A stretch of 64,000 nucleotides of DNA from an uncultured Actinomycetes bacterium (GCA_937926105.1 CALANS010000211.1:1-64000); one strand, 5' to 3'. Positions 36,147-45,995 are shown, numbered from the stretch's first letter. Notes: generated by a model from the letters alone, not told the origin. Numbers and translations are program-made.

Positions 36147-37637
36147 GTGCCGCGCCTAGCAGTACTGGGATTGACTCTGGAAGCGAACACGTTCTCGACC
36201 ATCAAGGCGACGATGGATCGGATGTACGCCGAGGGCGGTGTGCACCTGGGTTCCGAGATTGCGGATCACTACCTCGGGTCGACGGCGACCCTGGCGGGGT
36301 TCCTGGACCCGGGCGTGCCTGCGGACGTGGACCTGGTGCCGTTGGTCAGTTACCGTGCCGGGGCGCTGGGCGAGTTCACCGCCGAGACCTTCGATCGGGC
36401 GACGGCCGACATGGCGACGCGACTAGCGGCCGAGGGCCCATTCGATGGGGTGTTGCTGGCGTTGCACGGCGCTGCGGTGTCCGAGAATGCAGAGCACGCC
36501 GACGCGGAAGCCGCCGAGCGGATGCGCGCGGTTGTCGGGCCGGATGTCCCGATCGGCGTCGTGCTGGATATGCACTCGAACGTCGATCAGCGGCTGGTCG
36601 ATGCCGTGGATGTGCTGCGAATCTTCCAGACGAACCCGCACATCGATGCCCGTGATCGCGGGTTGGAGTGCCGCGCCCTGGTGCTGTCGATCATCGCCGG
36701 TGCAGCACGCCCCGCGACGGTCTTCGAACGACTCCCACTGATGGTGAACATCGTCAAACAGGACACGTCCGATGAGCCGATGGCGCGCATCCTGCAGCGC
36801 TGCCGGGAATGGGAGGCCGTCGACGGCATGCTCGATGTGAGCATTGCGGAGGGATTCCCGTATGCCGACGTCGAGCAAATGGGCATGTCAGTGCTGGCCA
36901 GCCACCGGTCCGATCGAGCCGTGGCCGAGGCCGCTGCCGCCGAGATCGCCGGACTGCTGTGGGAGGCACGCGAGGAGTTGCAAGGCGGCGCGGCGACCAT
37001 CGACGCGGCACTGCGTCGGGTGCGGGAGCACACCGCGGACCGGCCGATCCTGCTGCTGGACGTGGGCGACAACGTCGGTGGCGGCAGTTGCGGAGACTCC
37101 ACATCGATCTTGAATGCCGCCGTCGATCAGGGTGTGCCCGGAATTGCCTTCACGCTGTGGGATCCGGGTGCGGTCGAGGAGCTGGCCAGCTCCGCGGTGG
37201 GAGATCGGGTTCGCGTGACGGTCGGTGGACGCAGCGCCGAGCAGGATGGCCATCCGCAGGTGCTCGACGCCGTGCTGACCGCTCGCACGGACGGGCAGTT
37301 CGAGGACGCCGGTCCGACGCATGGCGGGTTCCGGCGCTACAACGCCGGCCCCACGGTGGCGCTGCGCACCGACGGCGGGATCGCCGTGGTGGTTACCACC
37401 CATCCGATGGGCAACACCTCGGCGGAGCTCTTGCGGATGGCCGGGGTGGAGCCGGGGGAGTTCGCTGCGGTGGTCGGCAAGGGTGTCAATTCGCCGAAGG
37501 CGGGCTATGCCCACGTGTGTGGGGAACAGCTGATGGTCGACACGCCGGGCGTAACCCGGCTTTCGGTGCAGCAGTTCAGCTATTCCAGGCGGATCCGGCC
37601 GATGTTCCCATTCGAGGCCGAAACCGCCTACCGGTGA
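36147..37637 (+). CDS. M81-family (MlrC-like) metallopeptidase, copy 1
   Basis: A 496-residue member of the M81 family, whose founder MlrC hydrolyses linearised microcystin. It opens with LGLTLEANTFS. Probable metal ligands lie in VLDMHSNVDQRLVD and QTNPHIDARDRG. The MlrC C-terminal domain begins at about 300 with LLLDVGDNVGGGSCGDS. The GTG at 36147 is supported by GGAGG 5 nt upstream. No signal peptide is seen, so it acts inside the cell. It is followed 103 nt later by the first ABC importer operon, so imported peptide or amide is the likely substrate. Confidence 0.88.
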   Translation: MPRLAVLGLTLEANTFSTIKATMDRMYAEGGVHLGSEIADHYLGSTATLAGFLDPGVPADVDLVPLVSYRAGALGEFTAETFDRATADMATRLAAEGPFDGVLLALHGAAVSENAEHADAEAAERMRAVVGPDVPIGVVLDMHSNVDQRLVDAVDVLRIFQTNPHIDARDRGLECRALVLSIIAGAARPATVFERLPLMVNIVKQDTSDEPMARILQRCREWEAVDGMLDVSIAEGFPYADVEQMGMSVLASHRSDRAVAEAAAAEIAGLLWEAREELQGGAATIDAALRRVREHTADRPILLLDVGDNVGGGSCGDSTSILNAAVDQGVPGIAFTLWDPGAVEELASSAVGDRVRVTVGGRSAEQDGHPQVLDAVLTARTDGQFEDAGPTHGGFRRYNAGPTVALRTDGGIAVVVTTHPMGNTSAELLRMAGVEPGEFAAVVGKGVNSPKAGYAHVCGEQLMVDTPGVTRLSVQQFSYSRRIRPMFPFEAETAYR

Positions 37638-37740
37638 TCGGCGTGAGGTCGCCGGGCAGTACTCAGCACCTGCTGGGCCGGGTGCCACCTCCGAGATAGT
37701 TGCCATGCTCCACCACTTCCTGCCCTAGGAAAGGACAGCC

Positions 37741-39456
37741 ATGAACGAGCACACTCCCGAGGTGTCGGCGGCGGATGTCGGACTGCCCGATGGACATCCG
37801 CTGTTTTCGCGTCGACGGCTGCTTCGCCTGGGATTCACCGCCGGTGGCGCGTTGGTGCTCGGGCCGGGTCTGCTGGCGGCATGCGGCAGCGGGGGCAGCG
37901 GCACCGACGGTGGTTCGGGAACGGCCGATGCACCGACCACCGGGGGCGCCGGCCCGGCGTCCGGCGGGTCATCGCCAAGTAGCCCGGCGGCGCCGCCGGC
38001 GGGCACTCCCAAGAAGGGCGGCACGCTGAACATCGGCGCGGATGCCGATCCGATCGGGCTGAACCCGCACACCACCGGAGCGTTCTCCTCCTACGACTTC
38101 CTCGCCCTGCTGTTCAACGGGCTGCTGCGCTGGAGCGAGAAGATGGAGCCCGAGCCGGACCTCGCCGAGTCGTTCGAGAACCCCGATGACACCACCTACA
38201 TCTTCCACCTGCGCCAGGGCGTCACATTCCACAACGGCCAGGGCTTTTCGGCGGAAGACGTCAAGTTCACCTTCGACTACATCCTGGACCCGACCAATGC
38301 CAGCCCGCAGGCGTCCATCTTCGAGACCGTCAAGGCGGTCACGGTCGTCGACGACAACACGGTGAAGTTCGAGCTCAAGAGCCCCGATGCGGCATTCCTG
38401 GCGTATCTGGCGACCTGCCCGGTGGGTGTGATCATGCCCAAGGGTGTCACGGGTCAGGACACCAAGCCGGTGGGTACCGGACCGTTCTCGTTCGACTCCT
38501 ACACGCCGAACCAGCAGTTCGTACTCAAGAAGTTCGACGGCTACTTCGAGAAGGACGAGCCGTACCTCGACCAGGTGATCTTCAAATTCTTCAAGGATCA
38601 GTCATCGATCACCTCGGCCCTGCGGTCCAAGGCGATCGACATGACCTGGCTCAAGGACCCCAAGGTGGCGGCGCAGATCGTCAAGACGGCGCCGGATCTG
38701 GTATCGGCCCCCGGCCAGACGTCCCGAACCTTCCCCGTGTGGCTCAACATGACTCGCAAGCCCCTCAATGACGTGAACGTCCGGCGGGCGCTGAGCCTGG
38801 CCACCGACCGCAAGGCCTGCGTCGACACCGTGCTCGCCGGATCCGGAAAGGTCGGCGCGCTGATCCCGGAGAGCCAGGTCGGCGGATACGACGGAACCGG
38901 CGACATGCCCTATTACCAGCGCGATGTCGCACAGGCCAAGAAGTTGCTCGCGGACGCGGGATACCCGAACGGCATCGACCTGGGCGACTACATCGTGGTG
39001 GCCGCGAACGATCTGGATGTGCAGTGCTCGCAGATCCTGCAGCAGCAGTGGGCTGAGGCGGGAATCAAGGTCAACCTCAAGCCGTCGGAGACCGCACCGC
39101 TGCTGGACGACTGGGCCAAGGGGAACTACACCATCCTGTCGGTGGCGCTGTCCTGGACGCCGGATCCGGATGCGATCTGCGACAGGCTGTTGACCACCAA
39201 CACCTACGGCAAGGCCATGGGGCAGACGAACACCGACTACGACGACATGGTGGCCAAGGCTCGCGGCGAGCTGGACAAGGACAAGCGCGCGGCGGCCTAC
39301 CTGGAGATCCAGAAGCTGGTCGCCGACCAGGCGTACAACCTCGAGATCTACCAGTACCCGCTGCGGTGGGAGATGTGGTGGAACTACGTCAAGGGCTATG
39401 TGGCATTGCCCGCCAACATCCGCAGCTACGTGCGCACCACCTGGTTGGACAAGTAG
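37741..39456 (+). CDS. Oligopeptide-type ABC substrate-binding lipoprotein with Tat signal
   Basis: A 571-residue extracellular solute-binding protein, family 5. The N-terminus has a twin-arginine motif (SRRRLLRLGF) and a lipobox with Cys48 (GLLAACGSG), so it should be exported folded through Tat and anchored as a lipoprotein. A Gly/Ser/Pro linker follows, then the binding domain (GGTLNIGADADPIGLNPHT). AAAGGA precedes the ATG. It begins the first importer operon. The ligand is unknown but probably a peptide-like compound. Confidence 0.92.
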   Translation: MNEHTPEVSAADVGLPDGHPLFSRRRLLRLGFTAGGALVLGPGLLAACGSGGSGTDGGSGTADAPTTGGAGPASGGSSPSSPAAPPAGTPKKGGTLNIGADADPIGLNPHTTGAFSSYDFLALLFNGLLRWSEKMEPEPDLAESFENPDDTTYIFHLRQGVTFHNGQGFSAEDVKFTFDYILDPTNASPQASIFETVKAVTVVDDNTVKFELKSPDAAFLAYLATCPVGVIMPKGVTGQDTKPVGTGPFSFDSYTPNQQFVLKKFDGYFEKDEPYLDQVIFKFFKDQSSITSALRSKAIDMTWLKDPKVAAQIVKTAPDLVSAPGQTSRTFPVWLNMTRKPLNDVNVRRALSLATDRKACVDTVLAGSGKVGALIPESQVGGYDGTGDMPYYQRDVAQAKKLLADAGYPNGIDLGDYIVVAANDLDVQCSQILQQQWAEAGIKVNLKPSETAPLLDDWAKGNYTILSVALSWTPDPDAICDRLLTTNTYGKAMGQTNTDYDDMVAKARGELDKDKRAAAYLEIQKLVADQAYNLEIYQYPLRWEMWWNYVKGYVALPANIRSYVRTTWLDK

Positions 39457-39488
39457 CAGGGTGGGCGTGCCTAACGCGCTGGCCGATC

Positions 39489-39514
39489 GGGCGACCCGGT
39501 GAGGCGGGTCGCCC
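39489..39514 (+). promoter_or_regulatory. Hairpin spanning the permease start codon
   Basis: GGGCGACCC (39489-39497) pairs perfectly with 39506-39514. The GTG at 39499 sits in the 8-nt loop. It may lower translation of the permease relative to the abundant binding protein. Confidence 0.5.
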
Positions 39515-40446
39515 TCACTCGGCTGGCCTGGGCGGCTCCGATCCTGTTCGGGGTGTCGCTGGTGGCGTTCCTGTTGGTGCGGGCGCTACCGGGCGACTTC
39601 GCCGAGCAGATGCTCGGCACCCTACCGGGCGCCACGCCCGAGGCCATCGAGCAGATCCGCCACAACATGGGGTTGGACGCACCGATTTGGGTGCAGTACT
39701 GGGACTGGCTGGTCGGCGCCCTACAGGGCGATCTGGGCACGTCGTTCATCACCCACCGGCCGGTGACGGAGGAGTTGTTCAGCCGGCTGGGGGTCACTGC
39801 CGAGCTCACGTTGATCGCCGCCATCATGGCGATGCTGCTGGGAGCGACGACGGGCCTGCTGTCCGCGCGCTTGCGCGGCCGGGTGGACTGGTTGGTGCGC
39901 GGCCTCAACGGGCTGTTGATCGCGGTGCCCAACTTCGTGGTCGCGACCCTGATCGTGCTGCTCTGCGGGCTGTACCTCCCGCAGCTGTCGATCTTCAACT
40001 TCACACCGATCGGCACGGACCCGCTGGCCAACATCGGCAGCCTGCTGTTGCCGGCGCTGTCGCTGGCGTTCGCCATCTCGGCAACCATCTCGGAGAACAC
40101 CAGGGCCGCCGTGCTGGAAGTGTCCAGCCAGGATTTCGTCATGGTGGCCAGGGCCAAGGGCCTGCGACCCCGCACCGTCCTCGGTCAGTATCTCGTCCGG
40201 AACGCGCTGACCCCGGTGATCACCGTCACCGGCCTGGAGTATGCCTCGCTGCTCGGCGGCAGCATCGTCGTGGAGTCCATCTTCAATATTCCGGGCATGG
40301 GACAGCTGCTGTTCGACTCGGTGACGGGGCGCGACTACCCGGTCATCCAGGGCATCGTGCTGCTGGTGGCCCTCATCGTGGTGCTGGTCAATGTGCTGGT
40401 CGACATCGCCTATGCCCGGGTCGACGCGAGGGTCAGCTATGAGTGA
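39499..40446 (+). CDS. Dipeptide/oligopeptide ABC transporter permease (DppB type), importer 1
   Basis: A 315-residue inner-membrane permease with about six helices. The N-terminal helix is LFGVSLVAFLLVRALPGDF. The family EAA loop lies near 210-235 (DFVMVARAKGLRPRTVLGQY), which contacts the ATPases. The last helix carries the usual Dpp ending. It overlaps the next permease by 8 nt. Together they form the channel of the first importer. Confidence 0.92.
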   Translation: MRRVALTRLAWAAPILFGVSLVAFLLVRALPGDFAEQMLGTLPGATPEAIEQIRHNMGLDAPIWVQYWDWLVGALQGDLGTSFITHRPVTEELFSRLGVTAELTLIAAIMAMLLGATTGLLSARLRGRVDWLVRGLNGLLIAVPNFVVATLIVLLCGLYLPQLSIFNFTPIGTDPLANIGSLLLPALSLAFAISATISENTRAAVLEVSSQDFVMVARAKGLRPRTVLGQYLVRNALTPVITVTGLEYASLLGGSIVVESIFNIPGMGQLLFDSVTGRDYPVIQGIVLLVALIVVLVNVLVDIAYARVDARVSYE

Positions 40447-41323
40447 CCCATCGCTGATCACCAGGGCAGACGCTCCGCCGGCCGCCCCGGCACGGAGCCC
40501 TCGGCGGCGCAAGCGATCGAGCGGTCGCACCCTGGTGATCGCGGGTGCGGTGATGTTCGCCGTGATGGTGGTGGTCGTGGCACTGGGACCGGTGATCGCG
40601 CCGTACCCGCCCGCGCAGACCTCGCCGGAGTCGTTGGCCGGACCGAGCGCCGCGCACTGGCTCGGCACCGACTCGATCGGCCGGGACGTGTTGAGTCGGA
40701 TGATCATCGGAGGCCGCTCGACGCTGGTCATCACGGTGATCGCGGTCGCGCTCGCGCTGCTGGCCGGTCTGGTGTTGGGTCTGGTGGCCGGGTATTTCGG
40801 CGGCCTGGTCGACCAGATCATCATGCGTGCCCTTGACGTGCTGTTCGCGTTCCCGGCGTTCCTGTTGGCCATCGCGGTGGTTGCCGCGCTCGGCCCGTCG
40901 ATCAACAACCTGATCCTCACCATCGCGATCGTGTACACACCGAGCATGGCTCGGGTGGTACGTGGCCCGGTGCTCTCGGTCAAGCGGTGGGATCACGTGG
41001 AGGCGGCCCGCAGCGTCGGTGTCGGCGAATTCGCCCTGGTGACGCGGCACGTGCTGCCGATGGTGATCTCGCCGATCCTGGTGGAGACCAGCCTGACGCT
41101 GTCGCGGAGCATCTTCACGGTGACCGCGCTGTCCTTCCTGGGGCTGGGTCCGCCGCCTCCAGACCCGAACTGGGGCGGCGAGCTGTCCAGCGGCCGCCAG
41201 TTCATGGAACTCGCGCCGCTGAACGTGATTGCCCCCGCGGCTGCGATCGTATTCGCCACCCTGACCTTCATCATGCTGGCCAACGGACTGCGCGAGATGC
41301 TCGATGTGGCGGGACGTCGATGA
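40439..41323 (+). CDS. Dipeptide/oligopeptide ABC transporter permease (DppC type), importer 1
   Basis: A 294-residue permease with a cytoplasmic N-terminus, a membrane helix at about 35-55, then the family GTDSIGRDVLSRMIIGGRST and an EAA loop (DHVEAARSVGVGEFALVTRH). The ATG at 40439 overlaps the previous gene, and the stop overlaps the ATPase start (ATGA). Confidence 0.92.
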   Translation: MSDPSLITRADAPPAAPARSPRRRKRSSGRTLVIAGAVMFAVMVVVVALGPVIAPYPPAQTSPESLAGPSAAHWLGTDSIGRDVLSRMIIGGRSTLVITVIAVALALLAGLVLGLVAGYFGGLVDQIIMRALDVLFAFPAFLLAIAVVAALGPSINNLILTIAIVYTPSMARVVRGPVLSVKRWDHVEAARSVGVGEFALVTRHVLPMVISPILVETSLTLSRSIFTVTALSFLGLGPPPPDPNWGGELSSGRQFMELAPLNVIAPAAAIVFATLTFIMLANGLREMLDVAGRR

Positions 41324-42156
41324 GCGCCACGGTCCAGGCCGGTGCCGGCGCGGCTAACGCGTTGCTGTGCGTGCGTGACTTGTCTGCCGAGTTCACCAGT
41401 CACGGCGAACGTATCCCGGCGGTCAACGGGGTGAGCTTTGACGTGGGAGCCGGCGAGGCCGTTGGTTTCGTCGGCGAGTCCGGCAGCGGAAAGAGCGTCA
41501 CCGCACGCAGCATCATGCGGCTCGAGCCCGAGGGGTCCAGCATCGAGGTAGCGGGATCGGTGGTATTCGACGGCCGGAATCTGCTGGACCTGAGTGAGCA
41601 CGCCATGCGTGATATCCGGGGCAACCGCATCGCCATGGTGTTCCAGGATCCGATGACGTCGTTGAACCCCGTCCTGACGGTGGGCCGGCAGGTCGAGGAC
41701 ATGCTCGCCCGGCACACGCCGCTGTCCCGGCGGGCCGCCCGACGGCGCACGGTGGAGCTGCTGGATATGGTGGGCATCCGCGAGCCGCACCGGCGTGCCG
41801 ACGACTATCCGCACCAATTCTCGGGGGGAATGCGCCAGCGGGTTCTGATCGCGATTGCGGTGTCCTGTCAACCCGATCTGCTGATCGCGGACGAGCCGAC
41901 CACGGCGCTGGATGTGACGGTACAGGCGCAGATCCTGCGCCTGCTCGTCCAGCTGCGCCGGGAATTGGGGATGGCGCTCATGCTCATCACGCACGATTTC
42001 GGGGTGATCGCGGGAATGGTCGACCGGGTGTACGTGATGTATCGCGGCGACATCGTGGAGTCTGGGAACGTCGAAGACATCTTCGCCCGCCCCCGCCATG
42101 ACTACACCAGGTCGCTGATCGATGCCGTGCCACGCCTGGATCGGACCGCCGAATGA
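41320..42156 (+). CDS. Oligopeptide ABC transporter ATP-binding protein (DppD type), importer 1
   Basis: A 278-residue ATPase. Walker A is [12 protein letters not shown], the Q-loop is [11 protein letters not shown], the signature is [12 protein letters not shown], Walker B is [12 protein letters not shown] and the switch His is in ITHDFG. It stops right after the nucleotide-binding domain and lacks the Cys-containing C-terminal oligopeptide-transporter extension, which is unusual for a DppD. Its partner ATPase has that extension. Confidence 0.93.
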   Translation: MSATVQAGAGAANALLCVRDLSAEFTSHGERIPAVNGVSFDVGAGEAVGFVGESGSGKSVTARSIMRLEPEGSSIEVAGSVVFDGRNLLDLSEHAMRDIRGNRIAMVFQDPMTSLNPVLTVGRQVEDMLARHTPLSRRAARRRTVELLDMVGIREPHRRADDYPHQFSGGMRQRVLIAIAVSCQPDLLIADEPTTALDVTVQAQILRLLVQLRRELGMALMLITHDFGVIAGMVDRVYVMYRGDIVESGNVEDIFARPRHDYTRSLIDAVPRLDRTAE

Positions 42157-43166
42157 CCGCCGCTAGGGCGCAGGTGCCGGCCCCAGCGGCACCGCCAACG
42201 TCACCACTGCTGCAGGTGCGAGACCTGCGGGTGACCTTTCCCGCCAGGCGGGGCAATCCGCCGGTGACAGCGGTCGACGGCGTGAGCTTCGACATCTGGC
42301 CGGGGACCACGCTGGGCCTGGTCGGCGAGTCCGGGTCGGGCAAGACGACCACCGGTCGCGCGGTACTGCAGCTGCAGAGCTCCACTGGCGGATCGGTCTC
42401 GTTGTTGGGGCGTGACCTGTCGACGATGTCGTACGGCGAGGTGCGACAGATGCGCCGCCACATGCAGTTCGTCCTGCAGAATCCCTATTCGAGCCTGCAT
42501 CCCAGGATGACCGTGGAACGCATTCTGGCCGAGCCGTTACGCGTTCACCGAACGGTTCCGCCGGATCGGGTGAGCGGCCGGATCGATGAGTTGCTGTCGC
42601 TGGTGGGTTTGGACACGGGAATGCGCCGCCGCTACCCGCATGAGTTCTCCGGCGGACAGCGCCAGCGCATCGTCATCGCACGTGCGCTGGCGGTCGACCC
42701 GGCATTCGTGGTGTGTGACGAGCCGGTGTCCGCACTGGATGTGCGGATCCAGGCGCAGATCGTCGAGCTGCTCACCGGGCTCCAGCGCCAGCTCGGGGTC
42801 TCGTACCTGTTCATCGCGCACGATCTGGCAGTGGTGCGGCAGATCGCCGATCGCGTGGCGGTGATGTACTCCGGGAACATCGTCGAACTCGGCGACACGG
42901 TGGACGTATATGCCCACCCGACTCACCCGTACACGCACATGTTGCTCGCAGCCGTTCCGGTGCCGGACCCGCTGGTGCAACGTTCTCGGTTGGCGCAGGT
43001 TCCCGACGTGCCCGACTTCCGCGCCGGCTCGCCGGGGTCGCGGTGCGTTTTCGGCACCGACCACGAGGCATCCCACGGCCCGCGCTGGCACGAGATCGCA
43101 GCCGGTCACGGAGTGTCCTGCCGCTTCTGGCCAGCCGGAACCATGCCGGCGATTGCGCAGGGCTGA
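42153..43166 (+). CDS. Oligopeptide ABC transporter ATP-binding protein (DppF type), importer 1
   Basis: A 337-residue ATPase: Walker [13 protein letters not shown], signature FSGGQRQRIVIARAL, Walker B VVCDEPVSALD. The C-terminal oligopeptide-transporter extension is present with Cys in GSRCVFGTD and VSCRFW. It overlaps the preceding gene by ATGA and closes the first importer operon. Confidence 0.93.
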   Translation: MTAARAQVPAPAAPPTSPLLQVRDLRVTFPARRGNPPVTAVDGVSFDIWPGTTLGLVGESGSGKTTTGRAVLQLQSSTGGSVSLLGRDLSTMSYGEVRQMRRHMQFVLQNPYSSLHPRMTVERILAEPLRVHRTVPPDRVSGRIDELLSLVGLDTGMRRRYPHEFSGGQRQRIVIARALAVDPAFVVCDEPVSALDVRIQAQIVELLTGLQRQLGVSYLFIAHDLAVVRQIADRVAVMYSGNIVELGDTVDVYAHPTHPYTHMLLAAVPVPDPLVQRSRLAQVPDVPDFRAGSPGSRCVFGTDHEASHGPRWHEIAAGHGVSCRFWPAGTMPAIAQG

Positions 43167-43284
43167 CCGGCATGCCGAGCATCCGGACGGCGTGGTGCCC
43201 GCAGGCGGCCGAGACGGCGCCCTGGGATGCCCTGGGATACGGCTCGTGTTGAATAGCTGCCGTGGGGAATAGCGGCAGTGTGGC

Positions 43285-44001
43285 ATGACGATCGTCGCGA
43301 TCGTGGTAAGTGTGCTCGGTGGGGCGGCGGTGACGCGGCTGACCGGGCTGGGCTTCGCACTGGTGGCCTCGCCGCTGCTGATCCTGGTGCTTGGCCCGTT
43401 CCAAGGTGTCTTGCTGTGCAACATGCTCAGCCTGCTGGCGTCGGCGGGCATGCTGGCCAGCCATTGGCGGGATGTCGCCTGGCGCCGCGCACTGCTGCTG
43501 CTGGCCCCGGCCCCCTTACTCATTCCGGCCGGGGCGCAGCTCGTGCATCGGTTGCCGCAGGCGCCGCTGTCGGTGCTGATCGGTTCGTTGCTGTTGGTTG
43601 CGGTGGCGCTGGTGGCGCGGGGTCGATCGTGGCGAGTCCTGGCTGGCACACCGGGGGCATTCCTGGCGGGCGGTGCATCGGCAGCGCTGAATGTGTTGGC
43701 CGGCGTCGGCGGCCCGGCGCTCGCGCTGTACGGCGTGAGCCAGCGGTGGACCGGGCGCGCATTCCTGGCCACGGTCCCGGTGTGTTCGCTGGCCATGAAC
43801 GCATTGTCGCTGGCAACCAAGGGATTGCCTGCCATGACCGGTGGGGAGCTGGCACTGGTGGTATCCGCGCTGGTGGTGGGAAGCGTGGCGGGGGAGCTGT
43901 TGGCACGCAGGGTATCGAGCCGGCACGCACAGCCCTTGCTGTTGAGCCTTGCCGCGGTGGGTGCGATCGCGGCGGTCGTGAAGGGCGCCCTGGCCTGGTG
44001 A
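43285..44001 (+). CDS. TauE/SafE-family membrane permease
   Basis: A 238-residue protein with about seven membrane helices, of the sulfite-exporter TauE/SafE family. It opens with VVSVLGGAAVTRLTGLGFAL and has a second half starting LAGVGGPALALYG. It lies 118 nt after the importer and 181 nt before the dehydratase. It probably exports a small anion such as sulfite or an organic acid made in the pathway. If it exports a sulfur anion, the substrate could be sulfur-containing; this is speculation. Confidence 0.82.
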   Translation: MTIVAIVVSVLGGAAVTRLTGLGFALVASPLLILVLGPFQGVLLCNMLSLLASAGMLASHWRDVAWRRALLLLAPAPLLIPAGAQLVHRLPQAPLSVLIGSLLLVAVALVARGRSWRVLAGTPGAFLAGGASAALNVLAGVGGPALALYGVSQRWTGRAFLATVPVCSLAMNALSLATKGLPAMTGGELALVVSALVVGSVAGELLARRVSSRHAQPLLLSLAAVGAIAAVVKGALAW

Positions 44002-44076
44002 TCCACGCGCCGGTCGAGGGCGCGGGTGCTGGGGACAATCCGGTGGGTGATCTGGGATACCACCGGGCGCGGTTCG

Positions 44077-44105
44077 TTGACGTCGCCATGGCGACGCACG
44101 AGAAT
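44077..44105 (+). promoter_or_regulatory. Promoter with 16-nt palindromic operator in its spacer (dehydratase operon)
   Basis: TTGACG (44077-44082) and GAGAAT (44100-44105) are 17 nt apart. A perfect palindrome CGTCGCCATGGCGACG fills 44081-44096, covering the end of the -35 box and most of the spacer, a classic position for a repressor. The start codon of the IlvD/Edd gene is about 78 nt downstream. Confidence 0.6.
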
Positions 44106-44182
44106 GGACCCCAGGTTCTATCAAGCAAAACCGCTTGGTCCGTCCTGCGGCCCCGGCGGACCGTCGTCAAAGAGGGTCGAGC

Positions 44183-45949
44183 ATGATCGGATACACCGCG
44201 GATGGGCTGCGCAAGCTTGCCAGCCAACAGACCCGTACCGTCAGCTTCGAGGGCGACGCCCTCCGGATGTCGATGGACTGGGCAGTAGGGGATCTGTCGC
44301 TCCCTCAGGTGTTGGTAGAGACGACGGCCGGCTCGTCACACCCCAGTTCCTACCATCTGGCCAGCCTGGCCGCCGAGGTCGGCAAGGGCGTGCTGCAGGG
44401 GGGTGGCAAACCGGCCGACTACACCACCACCGATATCTGTGACGGGGTGGCGCAGGCGCACGCCGGGATGAACTTTCCACTCGCGTCACGTGAATTCATC
44501 GCGAACATGGTGGAGATTCACGCTCGCGCCACGCCGTTCGACGCCCTGGTGACCTCCTCGTCCGGAGACAAGGCGGTACCAGCCCACCTGATCGCCTTGG
44601 CTCGACTCGACTTGCCGGGTATCCACGTTCCCGGTGGTGCGATGACGTCCGGGCCGAAGCTGCGCTCGAACGAAGAGCTGTGGAACATGAGCGTCCAGGT
44701 GGCACGCGGGGAGATCGAGAAGGACGAGTTCGATGCCTTCCAACGCTTCGCGTGCCCCGGATGCGGTGCCTGCCAGTACATGGGGACCGCGGCCACGATG
44801 CAGGTGATGAGCGAGGCCCTCGGCCTGGCACTGCCCTGGTCCGCGCTGGTGCCGGCCGGCATGGCGGAGCTGCGCCGGGCTGCCAGAGCGGCCGGGCGCC
44901 AGGTGCTGACGTTGCTGGCGAACGGCATCACGACCCGCACCATCCTGACCCGCGACGCCTTCGAGAACGCCATCACCGTACACGCGGCGATCGGCGGATC
45001 CCTGAACGCCGTGATGCATCTGATCGCAGTTGCCGACGAGGCAGGGATCGAGCTGACCGCGCGGGATTTCCAGCGCATTCATCAGCGGACCCCGGTTCTG
45101 GTCGACGCCAAGACAGCCGGCAGGTATCCGACCGAGCTGTTCTGGTATGCCGGCGGCGTCCCGCAGCTGATGACCCAGATCGCCGACCTGCTGCACCTGG
45201 ATGCGCTCACCGTCAGCGGCCGCACGGTGGGGGAGAACCTGGAGCGGTTGTCAGGCAGCCAATTGCAGCGTCACGCCGCGATGTTCCTTGGCAACTATCA
45301 TGTGCGCGCGCAGGAGGTGATCCGTACCGCGGACAATCCGGTGTACGCCAGTGGCTCGACAGTGGTGCTGGCCGGGTCTCTTGCCGATGGTGCACTGGTG
45401 AAATCGCACGCGGTGGCGGAGCGAATGCAGCAGCACACCGGCCCCGCGCGGGTGTTCGACACCGAACCGGATGCGGTCCAGGCGGTCGTCGGTGGGGAGA
45501 TTGCCGCCGGAGATGTGATCGTCGTGCGCTATCAGGGGCCGCGGGCGACCGGCATGCCGGAGATGTTCTTCCTTTCGGAGCTGGTAGCGGCGGATCCCGG
45601 GTTGGGCGCCACCACCGCGCTGGTGACCGACGGGCGCTTCTCCGGCGCCAGCCGAGGACCGTGCGTCGGCTATGCGTTCCCCGAGGCCCTGGACGGTGGA
45701 CCACTCGCGTTGGTGCAAGACCAGGACTTGATTTGCATCGACATTCCCGCCGGCAGAGTGGATCTGGTGGGAATCGCCGGGGTACCCACCGCGGCCGACG
45801 ACGTGCAGCGGGAACTGCAGCGCCGGCGCGAAGCATGGCGCCCGCCGGCGGTGCACCATTCCGGAGCGCTCGCGCAGTACACGGCCATGTGCCGGCCGGC
45901 CCTGTATGGCGCCGGGATGGCCACCGGGCAATCGGTGGGTCGTCGTTGA
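44183..45949 (+). CDS. IlvD/Edd-family dehydratase with altered [Fe-S] ligand motif
   Basis: A 588-residue protein of the dihydroxy-acid / sugar-acid dehydratase family, which normally uses an Fe-S cluster to remove water from 2,3-dihydroxy acids. The third cysteine motif is present (CPGCGACQYMGTAATM). The usual CDK motif reads SSSGDKAVP, with Gly128 in place of the cluster cysteine, and the PCN/PGH segment reads HPSSYHL. The C-terminal TDGRFSGASRGPCVGYA segment is largely kept. The ATG at 44183 has AGAGGG upstream. It may be a divergent dehydratase or have another activity. Next in line are the aminotransferase and M81 copy 2. Confidence 0.82.
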   Translation: MIGYTADGLRKLASQQTRTVSFEGDALRMSMDWAVGDLSLPQVLVETTAGSSHPSSYHLASLAAEVGKGVLQGGGKPADYTTTDICDGVAQAHAGMNFPLASREFIANMVEIHARATPFDALVTSSSGDKAVPAHLIALARLDLPGIHVPGGAMTSGPKLRSNEELWNMSVQVARGEIEKDEFDAFQRFACPGCGACQYMGTAATMQVMSEALGLALPWSALVPAGMAELRRAARAAGRQVLTLLANGITTRTILTRDAFENAITVHAAIGGSLNAVMHLIAVADEAGIELTARDFQRIHQRTPVLVDAKTAGRYPTELFWYAGGVPQLMTQIADLLHLDALTVSGRTVGENLERLSGSQLQRHAAMFLGNYHVRAQEVIRTADNPVYASGSTVVLAGSLADGALVKSHAVAERMQQHTGPARVFDTEPDAVQAVVGGEIAAGDVIVVRYQGPRATGMPEMFFLSELVAADPGLGATTALVTDGRFSGASRGPCVGYAFPEALDGGPLALVQDQDLICIDIPAGRVDLVGIAGVPTAADDVQRELQRRREAWRPPAVHHSGALAQYTAMCRPALYGAGMATGQSVGRR

Positions 45950-45995
45950 CCGAACCAGACCGGCAGCGATACCATCCATCTGGCGGAAGCAACGT

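Noticed and set aside
42537..44099. A 520-codon minus-strand frame over the DppF and TauE genes
   Set aside because: Composition typical of an antisense shadow; it crosses two supported genes and an intergenic region.
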